A DNA stretch of 64,000 bases from Alloalcanivorax mobilis (GCF_002864685.1 NZ_NMQZ01000001.1:275020-339019); one strand, 5' to 3'; positions 27,326 to 36,355 are shown, counted from the stretch's first letter. Notes: generated by a model from the sequence alone, not told the origin. Made by a program: numbers and translations.

Positions 27326-27356
27326 AGTGTAAAACCTCAACTAAACTTGAGGTCAA
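27326..27356 (-). promoter_or_regulatory. SoxR box in a 19-bp-spacer promoter facing the ABC exporter
   Basis: CCTCAACTAAACTTGAGG (27335-27352) is a near-perfect SoxR operator. On the minus strand it lies between -35 TTGACC (complement of 27351-27356) and -10 TACACT (complement of 27326-27331) with a 19-bp spacer, the over-long spacing that MerR-family activators correct. It is also 15 bp from the soxR start, allowing autoregulation. Confidence 0.8.
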
Positions 27357-27366
27357 AGAGTGGCGC

Positions 27367-27858
27367 ATGGGCACGGTCAACGAGAGTACTGTTAACGAGG
27401 GCACGGTTAACCAGCAGACCGTGAACAAGGAGCTGTCGGTGGGCGAGGTGGCACGCCGCAGCGGCGTGGCGGTGTCGGCGTTGCATTTCTATGAAAGCAA
27501 AGGGCTGATTCAGAGCCGCCGCAATAACGGCAATCAGCGGCGTTACCATCGCGGTGTGCTGCGCCGGGTGGCCCTGATCAAGGTGGCCCAGCGTACCGGC
27601 ATTCCGCTGGCGGAGATCGCCGACGCGCTGAATGAATTGCCGGATGGCCGCGCGCCCACCGCTCGGGATTGGCAGCGTTTGTCGCGGCGCTGGCGTGGTG
27701 ATTTGAATCGGCGCATTGAGCAGCTTACCCGATTGCGTGACCAGCTCGACGGCTGCATCGGTTGCGGCTGTTTGTCGATGGAAGCCTGCCCGCTGCGCAA
27801 CCCCTGGGACCAGCTTGGTGACGAGGGGCCGGGGCCGCGTCTGCTGGAGACTGACTGA
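27367..27858 (+). CDS. soxR: Redox-sensing transcriptional activator SoxR
   Basis: A 163-residue MerR-family regulator. After the N-terminal extension come [27 protein letters not shown] (winged HTH) and a dimerisation helix. [12 protein letters not shown] holds the four Cys ligands of the [2Fe-2S] cluster, so redox sensing is intact. Residues 3-21 are four degenerate five-residue repeats beginning TVN ([20 protein letters not shown]), absent from E. coli SoxR. ATG 27367 was chosen; the open frame upstream overlaps the SoxR box. No soxS follows, as in Pseudomonas-type SoxR circuits. Confidence 0.93.
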   Translation: MGTVNESTVNEGTVNQQTVNKELSVGEVARRSGVAVSALHFYESKGLIQSRRNNGNQRRYHRGVLRRVALIKVAQRTGIPLAEIADALNELPDGRAPTARDWQRLSRRWRGDLNRRIEQLTRLRDQLDGCIGCGCLSMEACPLRNPWDQLGDEGPGPRLLETD

Positions 27859-28018
27859 ACATGGGGGAAGGTAAACTCCGGTAAAGCTGTCCGGGAATTT
27901 CTCTTTTCCAGGGTATGGTAACGGTCATTGATCGGACCGATTGAAATCGTACCGCGGGCTTTTTTTGGCGCGACTCCGACGCGCCGGCCCGGTGCACCCC
28001 CCTGAGGAGGCCATATCC

Positions 28019-28453
28019 ATGACCATTTTCGAAGCGCTGCGCGCGGACCACGATAAACAGCGGACTCTGCTGGAACTGTTGGTGAAAACCCACGGCGACA
28101 GCGAAGGGCGCGACGAGCTGTTCGAAAAGGTGAAAACCGAGCTGAGCGCCCACGCCGCCGCGGAAGAACGTGCCCTTTATATCCCCATGATGGAAGTCGA
28201 TCTGACCCAGGAAAAAGCGCGCCACAGTGTGGCCGAGCACCACGAGATCGACGAACTGTTGGAAACCCTGGAAGAAACGGATTTCAGTTCTTCGGCCTGG
28301 TTGAGCACCGCCAAGAAACTGCAACATCTGGTCACCCATCATCTTGATGAAGAAGAGCAGGAAGTATTCCAGCTTGCCGGGCGAGCCCTGCCCGAGCAGC
28401 AAAAGACCAGCCTTGCCCGGACCTACCAGAAGGAGATGGCGGCGCACAAATAA
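28019..28453 (+). CDS. Hemerythrin HHE-domain protein
   Basis: A 144-residue four-helix protein. Iron-ligand residues occur as LRADHDKQR, KTELSAHAAAEE, AEHHEIDELL and LVTHHLDEEEQEV, giving His/Glu positions for a di-iron site. HHE proteins bind oxygen or nitric oxide, or guard iron centres. The ribosome site GAGGAGG lies before ATG 28019. Its location next to SoxR fits a redox-stress role, but no shared promoter is evident. Confidence 0.85.
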   Translation: MTIFEALRADHDKQRTLLELLVKTHGDSEGRDELFEKVKTELSAHAAAEERALYIPMMEVDLTQEKARHSVAEHHEIDELLETLEETDFSSSAWLSTAKKLQHLVTHHLDEEEQEVFQLAGRALPEQQKTSLARTYQKEMAAHK

Positions 28454-28480
28454 CGCCGCCGCAATAAACAGCCATTCCCT

Positions 28481-29386
28481 TTAACCGGTGGCCTTACGTA
28501 ACGCGGCCGCACCCACCGCCTGATCCTCCATGCGATGCCAGGGGTCCTGCCTCTGGCCGAGCCGGCGGAACAGGTTGGCCACGGTATAGCGGCGCGCGGT
28601 TAACCGCGCGTCATCCAGTTCCGACCATTCCAACGGCGTCGCCACCGGCGCGCCGGGGAGAGCGCGCACCGAATAAGGCGCCACCGCGGTCTGGCCGAAA
28701 GCGTTGCGCATGATGTCCAGGTACAGCCGTCCTTTTCGCTTGTCCTTCCGCTGCTCCAGCGTCAGCGTGTCGGCATGCTGATGCGCCAACTGCGCGGCCA
28801 TGTCCCGTGCCAGATCCCGGGCGCGGTCGAAATCCAGCTCCGGCTCCAGAGGCACCACCACGTGCAGGCCCCGCGAGCCGGTGGTCTTCACGAACGGCGT
28901 GATATTCCGTTCACGCAGCCACTGGCCGAGCTGTAACGCTGCCTGGCGCACCGGCTCGAAGTCCTGGCCCGGCGGGTCCAGGTCGAAGATCAATTGGCTA
29001 GGCTTATCCAGCTCCGGCTGGCGGCTGGGCCAGGCGTGCAGGGCGATGGCTGCCTGCCCGGCCAGGTAGACCAGATCCGCGCTGTGTTCGCACAGCACGT
29101 GGGTTACTTCACCGGTGTCGCCGCCATGCTCGATCGTTCGCGCCGGCAGCCACTCAGGAAAGTAACGCCCTCGAGCTTGTTGGAAGAAGCCATCTTCACC
29201 GATGCCATCGGGGAAGCGATGCAGGGTCAACGGCCGCCCTTTTATATGCGGCAACATCACCGGCGCCACTCGGCGGTAGTACTCAGCCAGCGCCTGCTTG
29301 GTGATCTTCGGTTCGGGAAACAGCGCCTTGTCGGCGTGGCTGACAGCAATGTCATGGCCATCCAGGTGGTAGTGTTTTTCAGTCAT
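28481..29386 (-). CDS. ligD: LigD polymerase domain as a separate protein
   Basis: About 301 residues, the archaeo-eukaryotic primase-like Pol domain of LigD: SHADKALFPEPKITKQALAEYYRRVAP, KGRPLTLHRFPDG, IFDLDPPG with the catalytic Asp pair, and TTGSRGLHVVVPL with the active-site His. In multidomain LigD it adds ribonucleotides during non-homologous end joining. Here it stands alone, starting at ATG 29384-29386 and overlapping the PE-domain gene by 8 bp. No ligase domain is attached. Confidence 0.9.
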   Translation of the reverse strand: MTEKHYHLDGHDIAVSHADKALFPEPKITKQALAEYYRRVAPVMLPHIKGRPLTLHRFPDGIGEDGFFQQARGRYFPEWLPARTIEHGGDTGEVTHVLCEHSADLVYLAGQAAIALHAWPSRQPELDKPSQLIFDLDPPGQDFEPVRQAALQLGQWLRERNITPFVKTTGSRGLHVVVPLEPELDFDRARDLARDMAAQLAHQHADTLTLEQRKDKRKGRLYLDIMRNAFGQTAVAPYSVRALPGAPVATPLEWSELDDARLTARRYTVANLFRRLGQRQDPWHRMEDQAVGAAALRKATG

Positions 29387-29990
29387 CGTGGTTACCTTTT
29401 GGCCGGTCCTGGCCAGCGGCGCGGGCGATGCCGGCCAGGGTCTTGCCGCTGAGTACCGAACGGTTTTCGGTGTGGGTGGGGCGCCGGCGCGCGTCGGCCT
29501 GATCATCGCTCATCTTGATCAGCAGCCATTGCGGTTTGTCGCCCTCGCGAAACCGTTTCAACGCATAGCCGCCGCGAATTTTCTCGCCGTCCAGCCAGAT
29601 CTCGATCAGCCCTTCTTGGTGGCTTTGTTCCATGTCACGGGGCGAGTCGTTGTCGGCGCGCAAATTGCGATACCCGCCGTGGTCCCAGACCATCACCGTG
29701 CCGGCGCCGTAATGGCCGGCGGGGATGGTGCCTTCGAAATCCGCGTAGTCCAAAGGGTGATCTTCCACTTGCACGGCGAGCCGCTTCTCGCGCGGGTCGG
29801 TGGAGGGGCCCTTGGGCACCGCCCAGGATTTCAGCACGCCCGCCACCGCCAGCCGGAAATCGTAATGGAGCCGGCTGGCATCGTGTTTCTGAACCACGAA
29901 CCGCGCGCCACGCTCATGACCGGCGGCGGGCTCGTGGCTACTGGTCAGCGTCCGTTTGTCGCGATAGCGGCTCAGGCGATCGTCACTCAT
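29379..29990 (-). CDS. LigD 3'-phosphoesterase domain as a separate protein
   Basis: A 203-residue protein matching the PE domain of LigD: FVVQKHDASRLHYDFRLAVAGVLKSWAVPKGPS contains the Mn-binding His/Asp set, and VEDHPLDYADFEGTIPAGHYGAGTVMVWD the second metal-site residues. PE trims 3' phosphates and ribonucleotides at breaks. ATG 29988-29990 follows GAGGCCTGAG; a longer open frame upstream is unsupported. It is co-transcribed with the Pol-domain gene downstream. No ku gene is in this window. Confidence 0.88.
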   Translation of the reverse strand: MSDDRLSRYRDKRTLTSSHEPAAGHERGARFVVQKHDASRLHYDFRLAVAGVLKSWAVPKGPSTDPREKRLAVQVEDHPLDYADFEGTIPAGHYGAGTVMVWDHGGYRNLRADNDSPRDMEQSHQEGLIEIWLDGEKIRGGYALKRFREGDKPQWLLIKMSDDQADARRRPTHTENRSVLSGKTLAGIARAAGQDRPKGNHDD

Positions 29991-30135
29991 CTCAGGCCTC
30001 CTGCTCGTTCCTGGTAACTGGGTGCGCGGGGCGGTTAAAACAGCGTTGGAAACGTAAAAGATTGGCACCGGTGCGGCGGCGCATGCGGCCGGAATCCGGT
30101 AGGGTAAGGGCTCCCCCGGTGGAGAGGAGCGCACC

Positions 30136-30966
30136 ATGAGCATCCTGCAGTTGCCCGGCGCCCGGCCGGAGACGGTGTTGATCGACTGGCACGCCACCCT
30201 GGTGGATACCCACGATGCGATGTACCACGCGGTGGACGATGTTCTGCCCCGTCTGGAGGAGCTGGACCTTTGGGATAAGCTGCTGGGTCCGGACCAGTCG
30301 AAAACCCTGGAAGACGCCAAACTGGTCAAATACGTGCGTGAGCACCACCGCCTTCATCCCAAAATCACCGCCCAGCGCAAGATCTCCCGCACCGACATTT
30401 TCGAGGTGCTGTTCGGCGATGATGATGGTGCCAAGCGCACCATCCATCAGGCGTTCGACGCGTGCTACAAGAAGTACGTGGACCAGGTGTTCCCGCTGGA
30501 GCCGGACATCAATGAGCAGTTACGCCGGCTCAAGGCCAGCGGCGTACCGGTGGGGGTGATTTCCAACCGCCGTCGGGAATATCTGGAACATGAACTGGGG
30601 CTGGTGGACGAAGGGCGCTGGCGCGACCTGTTTGATGTGATCGTCTGCGGCGACGATGTGCAGCGGCGCAAACCGGCTCCGGACATGATTTTGCGGGCGC
30701 TGGAGAAACTGGATGTGCCGGCGTCGGAGAGCGTCTGGTACGTGGGCGACAGCACCACCGATGTGATTGCCGGCAAGGAAGCGGGTGTCACTGCGATCTT
30801 TTACAACGGCGCCCACTGGTCCCCGGCCTGGATCGACAAGATCTTCCCCAATACCCTGCGCCACCCGCACCGCCCGGACGCGGTGGTGGACAGCATCGCC
30901 GAACTGGTCACCCTGGCCCGGCGCATGCTGGCCAACGGCCTGCGCGTGGAGCGCGACCGCGCCTGA
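30136..30966 (+). CDS. HAD-family hydrolase with an unusual motif I
   Basis: A 276-residue HAD-superfamily protein. Motif I reads LIDWHATLVDT: the nucleophile Asp is present, but the usual second Asp (DxD) is His. Motif II is VGVISNR, motif III RKPAPDMI and motif IV VWYVGDSTTDV. A helical cap of about 100 residues follows motif I, as in phosphoglycolate phosphatase-like enzymes. The D-x-H change may alter or weaken phosphatase activity. The start ATG is preceded by GGAGAGGAG. It is convergent with the TerC gene. Confidence 0.82.
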   Translation: MSILQLPGARPETVLIDWHATLVDTHDAMYHAVDDVLPRLEELDLWDKLLGPDQSKTLEDAKLVKYVREHHRLHPKITAQRKISRTDIFEVLFGDDDGAKRTIHQAFDACYKKYVDQVFPLEPDINEQLRRLKASGVPVGVISNRRREYLEHELGLVDEGRWRDLFDVIVCGDDVQRRKPAPDMILRALEKLDVPASESVWYVGDSTTDVIAGKEAGVTAIFYNGAHWSPAWIDKIFPNTLRHPHRPDAVVDSIAELVTLARRMLANGLRVERDRA

Positions 30967-31039
30967 CACCGCCAGACGCTAAGCCAGAGCGTGGCGAACG
31001 GGCCGGGGCTTTGGCGTGCCAGCGTTTTTCAGAGGCTTC

Positions 31040-32029
31040 CTAGCCGGCTTTTTTATCCAAGCCACTTTTTATCAGGCTGGCGAGGGTGGTGACCACCAGG
31101 GTGCCGACGATGATCGTCATCGACAGCCAGATGGGAATTTCCGGCAGCAAATGGATCGGTTCGCCGCCGTTGATGAACGGCAGATTGTTGGTGTGCAGCG
31201 CCTCGATCACCAGCTTGATGCCGATGAACGCCAGAATCGCGGACAGACCCAGCCCCAGATAGACCAGCCGTTGCAGCAGACCACCGATCAGAAAATACAG
31301 TTGCAGCAGGCCAAGCAGGGCGAACGCATTGGTGGTGAAAACGATATAGGGTTCTTTGGTCAGCCCGTAAATCGCCGGAATCGAATCCAGCGCGAACAGC
31401 ACATCGGTGAAACCCAGCGCCGCCACCACCATGAACAAAGGCGTCACCAGCCATTTACCGTCGACCCGGGCGAACAGATTCTGGCCGTGGTAATCGCTGG
31501 TCGAAGGCAGGATTCTTTGCAGCAGGCGCACACCCGGGCCGGGCTGGTAGTTGTCGCCGGCCTCTTTTTTGCTGAAAAATTCCAGGGTCAGATGGACGGC
31601 GGTATAGAGCAGAAATACGCCAAAAATGTAGAAAACCCAACTGAAGCGGGCGATGGCGGCGGCGCCGGCGGCGATAAACAGGCCGCGCAGAATCAGCGCG
31701 ATCAGCACGCCGATCAGCAGCGCTTTTTGCTGATAAGGACGGGGCACGGCGAACTTCGCCATGATGGTGACGAACACGAACAGATTGTCGATGGAGAGGC
31801 TTTTCTCGGTAATAAAGCCGGCGAAGTATTCGGCGCCATGCTGGTGCCCCCACACCACCCACAGACCGGCGCCGAACAGCAGCGCCAGCGTGATGAAAAA
31901 CGTGGACCACCAGGCGGCCTCCTTGAACGTGGGTTCATGGGGCTTGCGCACATGGGCGACGAAGTCGAACAGGAATAAAGCGGCGATGGCGGCGATGGTC
32001 GCCAGCCAAACCCAAAGTGGTACGTGCAC
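31040..32029 (-). CDS. TerC family integral membrane protein
   Basis: About 329 residues and nine or so hydrophobic segments, with TerC motifs SLSIDNLFVFVTIMAKF and ALGFTDVLFALDSIPAIYGLT (conserved acidic residues in membrane). The start is taken as GTG 32027-32029 because GGAGG precedes it by 6 bp; the frame extends further upstream without a better start. TerC/Alx-like proteins are implicated in metal export, including manganese, and membrane protein stress. The exact substrate is unknown here. Confidence 0.88.
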   Translation of the reverse strand: MHVPLWVWLATIAAIAALFLFDFVAHVRKPHEPTFKEAAWWSTFFITLALLFGAGLWVVWGHQHGAEYFAGFITEKSLSIDNLFVFVTIMAKFAVPRPYQQKALLIGVLIALILRGLFIAAGAAAIARFSWVFYIFGVFLLYTAVHLTLEFFSKKEAGDNYQPGPGVRLLQRILPSTSDYHGQNLFARVDGKWLVTPLFMVVAALGFTDVLFALDSIPAIYGLTKEPYIVFTTNAFALLGLLQLYFLIGGLLQRLVYLGLGLSAILAFIGIKLVIEALHTNNLPFINGGEPIHLLPEIPIWLSMTIIVGTLVVTTLASLIKSGLDKKAG

Positions 32030-32270
32030 GCAAAAACCTCCGGCAGATGAATACGGGTCATCCCCGAAAGTCTCTCCCCCGGTCGCCATGGGCGGGCCGG
32101 TTCCGGCGCCGGGGCCACTGGGCCCGTGCTGACGACGGCGGAATGGCGGGGCGCCGCCTCATGCGAGCGGCACCGCCTGGGATACTCCCCTTCAAGTGCG
32201 GCCAATGTGGCGGCATTCCGGTGCCAATGCAAGCCCGACGTGCGCGCCGGCGGGCTTGCCACCGAGGCGG

Positions 32271-33023
32271 TCAGCCGAGTACTTGCCCGCCATCCACCAC
32301 CAGGGTCTGCCCGGTGATCCAGCTGGCGTAGTCGCTGGCCAGGAACAGTGCCACGTTGGCCACCTCCTGGTCGCTGCCCATGCGGCCGAACGGAATGCTG
32401 GAAAGGGTGCGCTGGTAAAGCTCGGGATTGTGTTGTCTGGCGTTGTCCCAGACGCCGCCGGGAAACTCGATGGAACCCGGCGCGATGCCGTTGACGCGCA
32501 CTTTGTGCGGCGCCAGTTCCAGCGCCAGGGTGCCGGTGTAGTGCGCCACCGCCGCCTTGATGGCGCCATAGGGTGGGGTGCGCGGCGAGGCGCGCAGCGC
32601 GGAGATCGACGCCAGGTTGATGATCGACGGATGTTCGGATTGCCGCAGCGCCGCCAGGCAGGCGTGGCTGGCGCGCACGGTGCCCATCAGATCCACGTCC
32701 AGGCTCACCGCCCAGCCCGCTTCGTCGTCGGTACGGCCAAACCCGGAGGCGCAATTGACCAGCACATCGAGGCCGCCGAGGGTTGAAAGCGCATCGCTCA
32801 GGTAGCCTTCCAGCGCCGCCTTGTCGCCGATGTCGCAGCGGCCGGTCAACAGCTCCAGCCCGGCGGCGGCGGCATCTTCGCGCAACGCTTGCAGGGCCTC
32901 TTCGTTACGGGCGCACACGCTCACCCGCGCGCCAGCGCCGGCGAAACCCAACGCAATAGCCCGGCCGATCCCCTTGCTGCCGCCGGCGACAATCACCCGG
33001 TACCCACTGAAATCAAACGCCAT
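32271..33023 (-). CDS. SDR family oxidoreductase
   Basis: A 250-residue classical SDR: VAGGSKGIGRAIALGF (cofactor), VNCASGFG in place of NNAG, IINLASISALRASPRTPPYGAIKAAVAHYTG (Ser, Tyr-x-x-x-Lys) and GSIEFPGGVWDNARQ after the catalytic region. It resembles 3-oxoacyl-ACP reductase/steroid-type SDRs. It is divergent from the amidase gene, with about 160 bp between. The substrate is unknown. Confidence 0.87.
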   Translation of the reverse strand: MAFDFSGYRVIVAGGSKGIGRAIALGFAGAGARVSVCARNEEALQALREDAAAAGLELLTGRCDIGDKAALEGYLSDALSTLGGLDVLVNCASGFGRTDDEAGWAVSLDVDLMGTVRASHACLAALRQSEHPSIINLASISALRASPRTPPYGAIKAAVAHYTGTLALELAPHKVRVNGIAPGSIEFPGGVWDNARQHNPELYQRTLSSIPFGRMGSDQEVANVALFLASDYASWITGQTLVVDGGQVLG

Positions 33024-33185
33024 GACGCTCTCCCCTTATATTGGTTGTTAAGCGGGTACTTTACGCCTAAATCGGGCTCTTGCCCCAGGGCGGCATGGCG
33101 AAGCGGGGCAGCTGGGATTGGCCCGTCCTGAAGCTGGCACCATGGTACATTCCGGCATGGCTCCGATGGCCCCATCGGGGTGGGC

Positions 33186-34643
33186 ATGTTGATCAAACGA
33201 AGGGCAAAAAACGCGATGAACGACCCCAATAAAAAGCGCCACGCTTTCGGCGACGATGCCCTTGGCGATCTGGACGCCACCGCCGTGGCCGAGGGCATTC
33301 GCAGCGGCGCCTTGGGCGCCGCCGAGGTGACCGACGCGGCCATTGCCCGGATCGAACAGGTCGATCCGCGATTGCACGCGGTGGCGCTGGCGACGTTCGA
33401 GCGTGCGCGCGCCGAGGCGAAGCGGCTCGGCCGGGGCGCCGGCGCGTTCGCTGGCGTGCCGACGTTGATCAAGGACAATCTCGATCTGAAAGGCCTGCCC
33501 ACCGGACAGGGCGCGGCGGCGGCCCATGCGCGCCCGGCGGCGCGCGACAGCGCCTTTGCGCGTCAGTATCTGGCGCAGGGTTTCACGGTGCTGGGCAAGA
33601 GCCGGTTGCCGGATTTCGGCTTTAGCGCCTCCACCGAGTTCATGGACGCGCCGCCGGCGCGCAACCCCTGGCACACGGACTATTCCTGTGGCGCTTCCTC
33701 CGGCGGTGCCGCCGCGCTGGTGGCCGCTGGCGCGGTGCCGATCGCCCACGGCAACGACGGCGGCGGCTCGATCCGCATTCCCGCCGCCTGTTGCGGGCTG
33801 GTGGGGCTCAAGCCGACCCGTGGCCGGCTGGTCAAATCGGAAGCCTCGCGGGCGCTGCCGGTGGACTTGATCTGCGAGGGAGTGCTGACCCGCAGCGTGC
33901 GCGACACGGCGCGTTTTTTCGCCCACGCCGAGCGCTACTACCGCGACCCGCGGCTGGCGCCGATTGGCGAAGTGAGCGGCCCGGCCCGCCGACGCTTGCG
34001 TGTCGGGTTATTGGTCGATTCGATCACCGGCAGCGCCACCGACCCGGCCACCCGCGCCACCGTGGAAGACACCGCCCGCCTTCTCGAGGATCTCGGCCAC
34101 CATGTGCAAGAGGCGCCGATCCCGTTGGGGCGGCGCTTTATCGATGACTTCGTGCTGTATTACGGCTTTATGGCATTCATGGTGCACCGCTTCGGCCGGC
34201 GCATCGTCAGCCCGGATTTCAACGCCGCCGAACTGGACGATCTGACCCTGGGGCTGAGCGCCTATTACCGCTGCCACATGCTGAAAACGCCGTCCATGCT
34301 GTTTCATCTGAAACGCACCTGGCAGCGCTACGCCAGCGCCTTCAAACAGTACGATGTGGTGCTTTCGCCGGTGCTGGCGCACACCACGCCGGAGCTGGGT
34401 TATCTGAGCCCGACAGTGCCGTTCGACACGCTCATCGACCGGTTGATCAAGTACGCCAGTTTCACCCCCGCCAACAACGCCTCTGGCAGCCCGGCGATCT
34501 CGTTGCCCATGGGCCAGACCGAAAACGGCCTGCCCATTGGCGTGCAGCTGGCGGCGGTGCAGGGCGGTGAACGCACGCTGTTGGAGCTGGCTTTCGAATT
34601 GGAGCTGGCGCGCCCCTGGCGGCGCATTCAAGACCGGAAATAG
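33186..34643 (+). CDS. Amidase (amidase-signature family)
   Basis: About 485 residues. The catalytic Lys is in PTLIKDNLDLKGLPTGQGA, cis-Ser in SCGASSGGAAALVAAG and nucleophile Ser in GNDGGGSIRIPAACCGLVGLKPTRG, so the Ser-cisSer-Lys triad is complete. These enzymes hydrolyse amides (aliphatic, aryl or lactam); the substrate is not determinable. Start choice is uncertain: ATG 33186 is preferred because of the GGGGTGGG stretch, while ATG 33216 is possible. Confidence 0.87.
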   Translation: MLIKRRAKNAMNDPNKKRHAFGDDALGDLDATAVAEGIRSGALGAAEVTDAAIARIEQVDPRLHAVALATFERARAEAKRLGRGAGAFAGVPTLIKDNLDLKGLPTGQGAAAAHARPAARDSAFARQYLAQGFTVLGKSRLPDFGFSASTEFMDAPPARNPWHTDYSCGASSGGAAALVAAGAVPIAHGNDGGGSIRIPAACCGLVGLKPTRGRLVKSEASRALPVDLICEGVLTRSVRDTARFFAHAERYYRDPRLAPIGEVSGPARRRLRVGLLVDSITGSATDPATRATVEDTARLLEDLGHHVQEAPIPLGRRFIDDFVLYYGFMAFMVHRFGRRIVSPDFNAAELDDLTLGLSAYYRCHMLKTPSMLFHLKRTWQRYASAFKQYDVVLSPVLAHTTPELGYLSPTVPFDTLIDRLIKYASFTPANNASGSPAISLPMGQTENGLPIGVQLAAVQGGERTLLELAFELELARPWRRIQDRK

Positions 34644-34836
34644 TCCTTCTTCATCCCCCCCTGTGTCTGGCCCGCCAAGGCGATGAACCGATTTGGCGCT
34701 TTGTTCCACGGCGAACGACGGCCAGATTTCGAAACGCCGGCACGTCGGCTCGGTGGCGAACTCGGCGAGACCATCGCGGGTACCACGATCACGGATCGAT
34801 ACAGACAGAGGTCATCGCCCCGCAGCGACTCACGGC

Positions 34837-35439
34837 TTAGGAAGCCGAGGTGGATTGGTCGGCGTCCATTTCCCGAGAGAGAAATCGGCCAGCTACCTGT
34901 GCGACCTCAATAAGACGTTTGCGAGACATGCCGTTGCAAGCCGCTGCCGACAAGCCGCGCAAAGTGACCGCCATGTAATCCGCCAGCGCCTGGGCCCCTC
35001 GCGGGTGAACCTGATCAAGGTAAGCGCGGATCGCCTGAAGCCCGCCATTGCCAAGATTCCGAGCCATTTGGCGTGCCACCTGGTCATTCGCTCGCATGCC
35101 CTCGGTAATCATGCAGCCACGCAGCAGGCTGTGCCGCCCGTATTGTTTGGCGGCGGCGAGCAGCAATGCGGAAAGCGCTTCAGCGGGAGGCCGGTCGGGC
35201 GCGAGAAGATCGTCCAGGGGCAGTGCGTTTTCCTGGGCATAACGCAGCATCGCCCGCTCGAACAGCTCCGCTTTGCTGCCGTAGGCGGCGTAAAAACTGG
35301 GCGGTTTGATGTCCATGGCTTCGGTCAGATCAGCAAGGCTGACCCCGTCATAACCACGTTCATGAAAAAGCGCCTGAGCGATAGCGACTCCCGCTTCGCG
35401 ATCAAAAGCAGGGCGGCGTTGTCGGGTCTTTTCGTTCAT
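34837..35439 (-). CDS. TetR family repressor
   Basis: A 200-residue regulator. The N-terminal HTH is AIAQALFHERGYDGVSLADLTEAMDIKPPSFYAAYGSKAELFERAM, typical of the TetR YcdC-like subgroup. The C-terminal part is a ligand-binding domain. Start ATG 35437-35439 follows a GAGG site; the open frame runs further upstream. It is divergent from an SDR gene, with a perfect palindrome between them, so it probably controls that gene and itself. Confidence 0.9.
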   Translation of the reverse strand: MNEKTRQRRPAFDREAGVAIAQALFHERGYDGVSLADLTEAMDIKPPSFYAAYGSKAELFERAMLRYAQENALPLDDLLAPDRPPAEALSALLLAAAKQYGRHSLLRGCMITEGMRANDQVARQMARNLGNGGLQAIRAYLDQVHPRGAQALADYMAVTLRGLSAAACNGMSRKRLIEVAQVAGRFLSREMDADQSTSAS

Positions 35440-35554
35440 GGTGGCCTCGCGAGATGAGAAATTCAGTGTAGCGGCCGCTATATCCACGAGCAAACGTTCG
35501 GCAAACGAAGATTTATATAGTGATTGCTAAATGGGTTGCGCAGTATGCGCGCAC

Positions 35555-35574
35555 TATGTAGTATCCACTACATA
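35555..35574. promoter_or_regulatory. Palindromic operator between tetR and SDR
   Basis: TATGTAGT-ATCC-ACTACATA is a perfect 8-bp inverted repeat with a 4-bp spacer. It is flanked by direct TATGCGC copies at 35544-35550 and 35579-35585. The position between divergent starts and the size fit a TetR-family operator. Confidence 0.7.
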
Positions 35575-35614
35575 TTTTATGCGCAGTCCCATTCCTTTGC
35601 TCAGGTAAATGTTC

Positions 35615-36355
35615 ATGTCATTCAAAGATAAAGTTGTGCTGGTCACCGGTGGGTCATCAGGTTTAGGGCTCGCGATTGCACGAGAGTTTGTCGAGCAGGG
35701 CGCTCAAGTTGTCATTACCGGGCGCCGACAAGAGCAGTTGGACGAGGCCCTGGCCGGCCTGGGCGATGAGGCCGTCGCCATTGCCGCCGATGTTTCGAAC
35801 GCGTCCGATCTGGCGGCACTCTTTAGCCGTATCGAGTCGGATATCGGCCGTATCGATGTCCTGATCGCTAACGCGGGGACGGGGGAAATAGGGCCGCTGG
35901 GTACGATCACCGAAGCAAGCTTTGATCGGCTTTTCAATATCAATGTGAAAGGCGTGACCTTTACCGTCCAGGGAGCGCTGCCCCTTATGGCCAAAGGGTC
36001 CAGCATCGTCATCATCGGCTCCACTGCCTCGATCAATCCCGGCCCCGGCCTGAGCGTCTATGGCGCAACCAAGGCTGCCCTGCGTGCCCTGGTGAGAAGC
36101 TGGGTTCTGGACATCAAGGGTTCCGGCGTCCGCATCAATCTCCTCAGCCCTGGCCCTGTCGATACCCAGTCCCTGCGAAGCATGCTCGCTGAAGACGCGG
36201 AAAGGGTTATCCAAGCGTTCAGTGAAAAAAGCACGCTCGGGCGGATAGGTGAGGCGCGGGAGATTGGCAGGGCCGTTGCGTTTCTGGCGAGTGATGCCTC
36301 GAGTTACATCAACGGCGTCGAGTTGTTCGCCGATGGTGGGGCGTCCCAGGTGTGA
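35615..36355 (+). CDS. SDR family oxidoreductase controlled by TetR
   Basis: A 246-residue classical SDR: VLVTGGSSGLGLAIAREF (NADP), IANAGTGEIGPLG (NAG motif), SSIVIIGSTASINPGPGLSVYGATKAALRAL with catalytic Ser-Tyr-Lys, and a C-terminal NGVELFADGGASQV. ATG 35615 was preferred over 35609 because of spacing from AGG. It resembles SDRs often paired with TetR-type repressors that detoxify carbonyl compounds. Confidence 0.9.
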   Translation: MSFKDKVVLVTGGSSGLGLAIAREFVEQGAQVVITGRRQEQLDEALAGLGDEAVAIAADVSNASDLAALFSRIESDIGRIDVLIANAGTGEIGPLGTITEASFDRLFNINVKGVTFTVQGALPLMAKGSSIVIIGSTASINPGPGLSVYGATKAALRALVRSWVLDIKGSGVRINLLSPGPVDTQSLRSMLAEDAERVIQAFSEKSTLGRIGEAREIGRAVAFLASDASSYINGVELFADGGASQV

